This document shows positions 59,969 to 64,000 of a stretch of 64,000 nucleotides of DNA, piece after piece. A model generated the notes under the pieces. It saw only the letters and a list, made by a program, of their open reading frames with translations, had not been told where the DNA came from and ran no database searches. The first letter of the stretch is position 1; each line of letters opens with the position of its first letter. Source of the stretch: Phellopilus nigrolimitatus (taxonomy: Eukaryota > Basidiomycota > Agaricomycetes > Hymenochaetales > Hymenochaetaceae); the NCBI GenBank assembly GCA_021029095.1, contig JAJOHG010000002.1, forward strand, positions 1,984,001 to 2,048,000, written 5' to 3'. A program made the translations under genes and the position numbers.

Positions 59969-62679
59969 TCAGATTCCAAGGGCTGTGAGAAACCGGTCGT
60001 CTAATTTCAGCCGCGTTTTCGAATTCGTGGAAGGTGAATGTTCAGATTCGATGTGGGAATGAGGGGTCTCCATAAGAATTCCAGAAAGCATCGACTCGTC
60101 TGATGGCGACAAAAAGTCTGGCGGGTTTCTCTGCCCACATGGCATTTCGATGTCTGTGGTGGTCCAGATGATCAGAGCAAATATGTAAATACAGAAGTGA
60201 GAGACGCTCACTACAATGGAACTCGTGGTTAATCAGTTCTGCGGTTTCGATCTCCGACGGAAGGACATCGGAAGGAAAGGACAATCTCTTCTTTTCAATG
60301 CAAGAGAGAATCTCTCGGAGAGATGGCCTCCTTCGCCAATCTATTTGCCAGCATCGTTCCATGAGCTCCCATATGTCGCTCGTCAGCCCTAATGCGACTG
60401 CATCTGCTCCAGGATGCTCGGGTTTAATTCCCAGGGTTATAGCGATGACAACACCTGCTTCGGACTTGTCATGAAAGGGCACATTGTCACTGAATATCTT
60501 TGACGTTAACAATGTACATTTTTGAAAGAACGAGAAATCAGAATACAGTTAAATTGCTATTATAAGGTACGCACCTCGAGAATTACCATAGCAAGAGCAT
60601 ACACGTCGCTCATGACGGAAACACGTGAGCTATCCCGCCCCGTTCTCTCAGGATATAGAAGCTCCGGTGCCATCCATCGAACGGAACCGCAGAGCGACTT
60701 AGATGTTGTTGAACAGGAGGGCGAGTTTAAGGTAGCAAGCCCAAAGTCAGCAAGACGTGCGCGGTAAGAATCATCGATCAGGATATTCGCCTGAAGATGC
60801 AAGATTGTGACGTATGCAAACAAAAGAAACGAAAAAGACGTACGCTCTTTAAATCTCCATGAACAACCCCTTGCTCATGCAAATAGTCCAATCCCTTTAC
60901 TACATCGAGGAGCTACATGGACGAGCGAAAAATGTCAGAAAGCTCTCAGAGCAATCAGCTTGGTGCAACTCACTAAGTCAATCCTGTTTGAAGTGGGTTT
61001 ATTCTTTAGGTATGCCGCGAGATTGCCATGGGGCATCCAACTGGAGACCATGCACAGAGGAAACATCTTTGCATCAGTTACACCTAGAAAAGGAACGATG
61101 TTTGCGTGCGATAAACGTTTCCAATAAATGGCCTCTTTGCAAAATCTCTGTAACGAATAAATGACATTGGATAATCCAATGAGAGCTAAAACATCATTAT
61201 ATAGTCCGAGCCTACCTTCGTCGTCTTCCTGATCTGTTCTTTACCGTATACGCGCAATGCCTTCAAAGCCACACTTCTCCCGTCGTACTGGCCGTTATAA
61301 ACATCCGCGAATCCTCCGCATGACTTCGGGAATGTAGAAACCTTTGTGAGGCTGCCGGCGCTCAGGTAATAGGTATCTGGAAGGAGTCCCTTGCGACCGC
61401 ATACTTTTTCCAAAGTAAGTTCGCACTAGTCCCGAATGCTTTAGGAGATTCGTGGACCGCCAATGTCGTTGAGTTCAACTTTGCCAAGACCAAATCCGAG
61501 TCTTTGTTAAAGGTCGGGCTATCGTGCCGGGCGTACACGAAAGGCCCGTAGTACTAAATCATCAGCATGTCATAATTTTGTATAGTTAGCACGTATACAA
61601 TACAGCTGAACATGAAAGCAAAAAACGCACCATCTTATCACTAATTTTCCACGTGTTGCATGGTATTTTCGAGTTATTGTGACAATGGTCCACTAAGCTT
61701 ATCACCTTTGGTTACAAAGTTCGTATGGAATTCGATACTTCGCTTAAAGGAGAGAAGAAGATACCTTGTCTAGCAAGTCTGCAAAGTTCTGTGCTGAATT
61801 ACTGCTTAGCTCCTTCAACTCGTGAAGTTGGTCTTCAAATTTAAGTTTGAGAATGTCCGAAAAATGGTGCCCGGTGCCTATAACTTCGGACAAAAGGTTC
61901 CATTCCATTACGCCATCGACCTCTTGCCACAAGACGAAATTTATGGTATTGCCTCGTCCAGAGACGACGATCCATGATCTCGATGAGCACTATACGTAGT
62001 TAGAAACCAACTTGTTCCATAACGATAGGAAAAAATACCGAGTACTGGTAGACACATGAAGGTTGCGCATGGAAGAGATCATTGAGCCCGTTCTGCATCG
62101 TCTTCCAATTCACAAGGCTATGCAAGTAAGATCTGTATGACGACCACTCTTCCAAGGCGGAAAGAATTAGTCGGAACCACCTGGAAAGAGAGCATAAAGA
62201 AAAATCATAAAGCGCTTAAAGAAGAAGTTTACAATTGGACGTGGCGCCGGTCAGCCGTGTCAAGTTCACACTTTGCAAGTCCTTCACAATAATGCAACAG
62301 GTACTCTATTGTTCCCTATTGATTTAGAATAAATCCGGCGCATAACCAATATGAATACCGATAGCTGAACTTACATGATAAAAAACAATCTTTTTATGAC
62401 AATCGTGCATCTTGTGAACCATGTCTTCAATGATAGACGCATCCTCCAAAGTGAAGATCTGGTCGTTTCCGACAAACGGGACAGGAGCTGGGATTCGGCG
62501 ATGCTTTCTTGAGAGGTATCTATCCGGAGCATTCTGGCGTAGAGCCAGCGAACCGTTCGTTCGAGTGGATTTGTTTGCGGACTCCCTAGCTCAATGATGA
62601 TCAGAGCGTTTATTAGCGGCAAGGAGATCTTTTGCGAGACGTCCTCGATATACGATCTTGTTGGCAGAGGGTTTCCCAT
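59969..62679 (-). CDS. TKL-type protein kinase, second copy
   Basis: Second kinase of the agaricomycete TKL group in this window. The kinase domain reads GGFADVYNGQYDGRSVALKA (glycine loop and VALK lysine), GLDYLHEQGVVHGDLKS (HGD in place of HRD), ANILIDDSYRARLADFGLAT, SVRWMAPELLYPERTGRDSS, SDVYALAMVILE and WQIDWRRRPSLREILSCIE, so all catalytic elements are present. The C-terminal exon after HEFHC adds NIEMPCGQRNPPDFLSPSDE and ends DDRFLTALGI at 59969. The N-terminal part (about 61440-62679) is only loosely assembled: NPLERTVRWLYARMLRIDTS, VDGVMEWNLLSEVIGTGHHF, and a helical LHELKELSSNSAQNFADLLD just before the kinase. The start at 62679 (MGNPLPTRSYIEDVSQ) is tentative. Its exons differ from the kinase at 37408, so it is not a recent tandem copy. 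Confidence 0.75.
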
Positions 62680-63319
62680 GAGTCGACATCATTTATTCTT
62701 GAGCATCAAGAGTGAGAGTGCAACACAATCTCGAGTCCTAATATATATCCTGACAATAGATAGCACAGCCGACAACCAGATCTTACAAGTATCGCTTCAA
62801 TTCATAATTTGTCACTGAAGGCTATGACCCAGATCATAAACGTCGGAAGGAAGCAAGGGATCGCGATAACGTACCACTCGCAGTTCCCAGAGGCTATGTA
62901 GCTGTACTGGGCAGTGTCATGGAACTGTCCGCGACGCCATTTTTTTTATTGTCGGCCATGGAAAGAGCCCGGTCCTCTCGATGATCTTACGCCTTAAGAA
63001 TAGATGATAAGGTAGTGTCAGCAGATGCACATGCGATGCGAATGCAATGCACACCGGCCTGACATGCACACAAACCGCCCAATTTTCTAAACTCCAGTGG
63101 CGTGTTGCTGGCCACTGGTATTGCTGGCTCATGTGGAATTCTTTAACTGTTCATGTACATAGCGGCTTGAATCCGTCGAGCTCTTAACGAGATAATTGAA
63201 AATCAAGCGTAGCGATTATGATTGTTTTGGAGGACGCGGTGACATCGTGACAGCCACGGTGGCCACTCTGATCGACAAGAGCACGTGATCCCACGGCTCT
63301 TGGGTTCAGCTGAACGACG
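62680..63319. other. Divergent intergenic region before the thioesterase
   Basis: 640 bp between the kinase start (minus) and the thioesterase start (plus), presumably with both promoters. No recognisable element beyond AT-rich sequence. Confidence 0.5.
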
Positions 63320-63871
63320 ATGGCCAAATCTAAGAGCAAGATATCTGCTCGATCTCGGAATGATTACCGTTACTTTCAGACTTATCGGACTCGCTGGAGT
63401 GACAACGACCAGTACTCGCACGTTAATAACTCCATTTACTACCACCTTATTGACTCCATCGTCAACACATATCTCACCGAGCGCTGCGGGTGCATACCGT
63501 CGACTTCGACAGATGCTGGCCAGTCGAACGTAGGGAACCCTCTTATCGGCCTCGTCGTCACTTCGTACTGCAGCTTCTTCGCTCCGTTGTCCTTTCCCGA
63601 GCCCATTACGCTTGGACTGAGGGTCGTGAGTCTTGGTCGGAGCTCCGTATCGTACGAGATTGGCTTCTTCTCAGGGTCGTCCACAGACTCTGAGGGTCAA
63701 AAGGAGGAAGATACGGCAAAGGCAGTTGGCGGGTATACGCACGTGTTCGTCGACCGGGTGACAAGGCGGCCTGTGAAGGTTATGAGTGCGGAATTGGAAG
63801 ATGGATTACGCGCCGTTCTCGTTGAAAACAAAGACGAAGGGCATATTGATAGCCCGAAATCGAAGCTTTAA
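63320..63871 (+). CDS. Hotdog-fold acyl-CoA thioesterase-like protein
   Basis: Single-exon gene, 183 residues, of the 4HBT/thioesterase superfamily, which hydrolyses acyl-CoA thioesters. The hotdog core starts RYFQTYRTRWSDNDQYSHVN, where the Asp of the WSDND motif and the HVNN that follows match the active-site region of 4HBT proteins. It continues IYYHLIDSIVNTYL, LVVTSYCSFFAPLSFPEPIT, LGLRVVSLGRSSVSYEIGFF and THVFVDRVTRRPVKV. A low-complexity stretch (SSTDSEGQKEEDTAKA) interrupts strand order near residue 135. The N-terminus MAKSKSKISARSR is basic and could be a weak mitochondrial or peroxisomal signal; this is not certain. It lacks introns, unlike most genes here. Confidence 0.88.
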   Translation: MAKSKSKISARSRNDYRYFQTYRTRWSDNDQYSHVNNSIYYHLIDSIVNTYLTERCGCIPSTSTDAGQSNVGNPLIGLVVTSYCSFFAPLSFPEPITLGLRVVSLGRSSVSYEIGFFSGSSTDSEGQKEEDTAKAVGGYTHVFVDRVTRRPVKVMSAELEDGLRAVLVENKDEGHIDSPKSKL

Positions 63872-64000
63872 GAATATCTCAAATGCCAGGTAATGTAAAT
63901 ATTTTAAATGTAAAGCATTGACCATGCCTTCGAGTTTGCGTGGATTAACCTTGTTGGATAGATTCAAATTTGTTTGCCGCCCTGAGAGCCTCGTCAATGG
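63872..64000. other. Window end, no gene seen
   Basis: Downstream sequence of the thioesterase gene. A minus-strand open frame here reaches the window edge but has no recognisable motif. Confidence 0.4.

Noticed and set aside
1..64000. CRISPR arrays, insertion sequences, rRNA
   Set aside because: No regularly spaced direct repeats, no transposase frames and no rRNA-like segments were seen; the DNA is eukaryotic.

Overview
The window looks like nuclear DNA of a filamentous basidiomycete, most likely an agaricomycete. Coding regions are cut by many short introns of about 50-60 nt with GT...AG ends. Conserved genes give the best matches to fungal families. Several families are typical of agaricomycetes: a DUF6534 membrane protein, TKL-type kinases with an HGD catalytic loop, and a small secreted family beginning around AAGGGSMLD. 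I see no bacterial, viral or organellar segment and no rRNA or tRNA.

Layout. 1-1348 has no recognised gene. 1349-3116 (+) is a FAD monooxygenase; it converges on RSE1/SF3B3 (3458-7737, -). A glycine-rich RRM protein (8667-9553, -) and the SWI/SNF-RSC subunit gene ssr4 (10743-12326, -) follow. ssr4 is divergent from MED12 (12489-18262, +) across only 162 bp. MED12 converges on MED14 (19825-24411, -), and a 779-bp inverted-repeat (foldback) structure lies between their 3' ends. MED14 is divergent from the SCYL1/Cex1 pseudokinase gene (24628-27847, +), which converges on DAD2 (27952-28462, -). Up to about 28.5 kb the window is dense housekeeping DNA: splicing, Mediator, chromatin remodelling, tRNA/COPI-linked pseudokinase and kinetochore.

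The second half is looser. It holds two tandem paralogous secreted proteins (29738-30793 and 31699-32790, -), a FIT/Scs3 lipid-droplet protein (33929-34855, -) divergent from a PTC1-like PP2C (35254-36821, +), a TKL kinase with an N-terminal helical domain (37408-39489, -), and PEP carboxykinase (40470-42804, -), which carries two single-base insertions. A DUF6534 membrane protein (45808-48062, -) and a formate/nitrite transporter (49260-50958, -) follow. Two unrecognised genes, each for a 131-residue protein (53310-53764 and 54968-55418, +), lie next. The window closes with an MSS51-like MYND protein (55608-57265, -), bleomycin hydrolase (57887-59663, -), a second TKL kinase (59969-62679, -) and a hotdog thioesterase (63320-63871, +).

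The genes do not form a biosynthetic cluster. The functional grouping I can see is transcription machinery: Ssr4, MED12 and MED14 lie within 14 kb. The most unusual non-genic structure is the near-perfect 302-bp inverted repeat between MED12 and MED14. It carries two inward-facing reading frames that share the same C-terminal 50 or so residues. All exon junctions were read by eye. Those given with exact positions were checked for reading-frame continuity; others are approximate.
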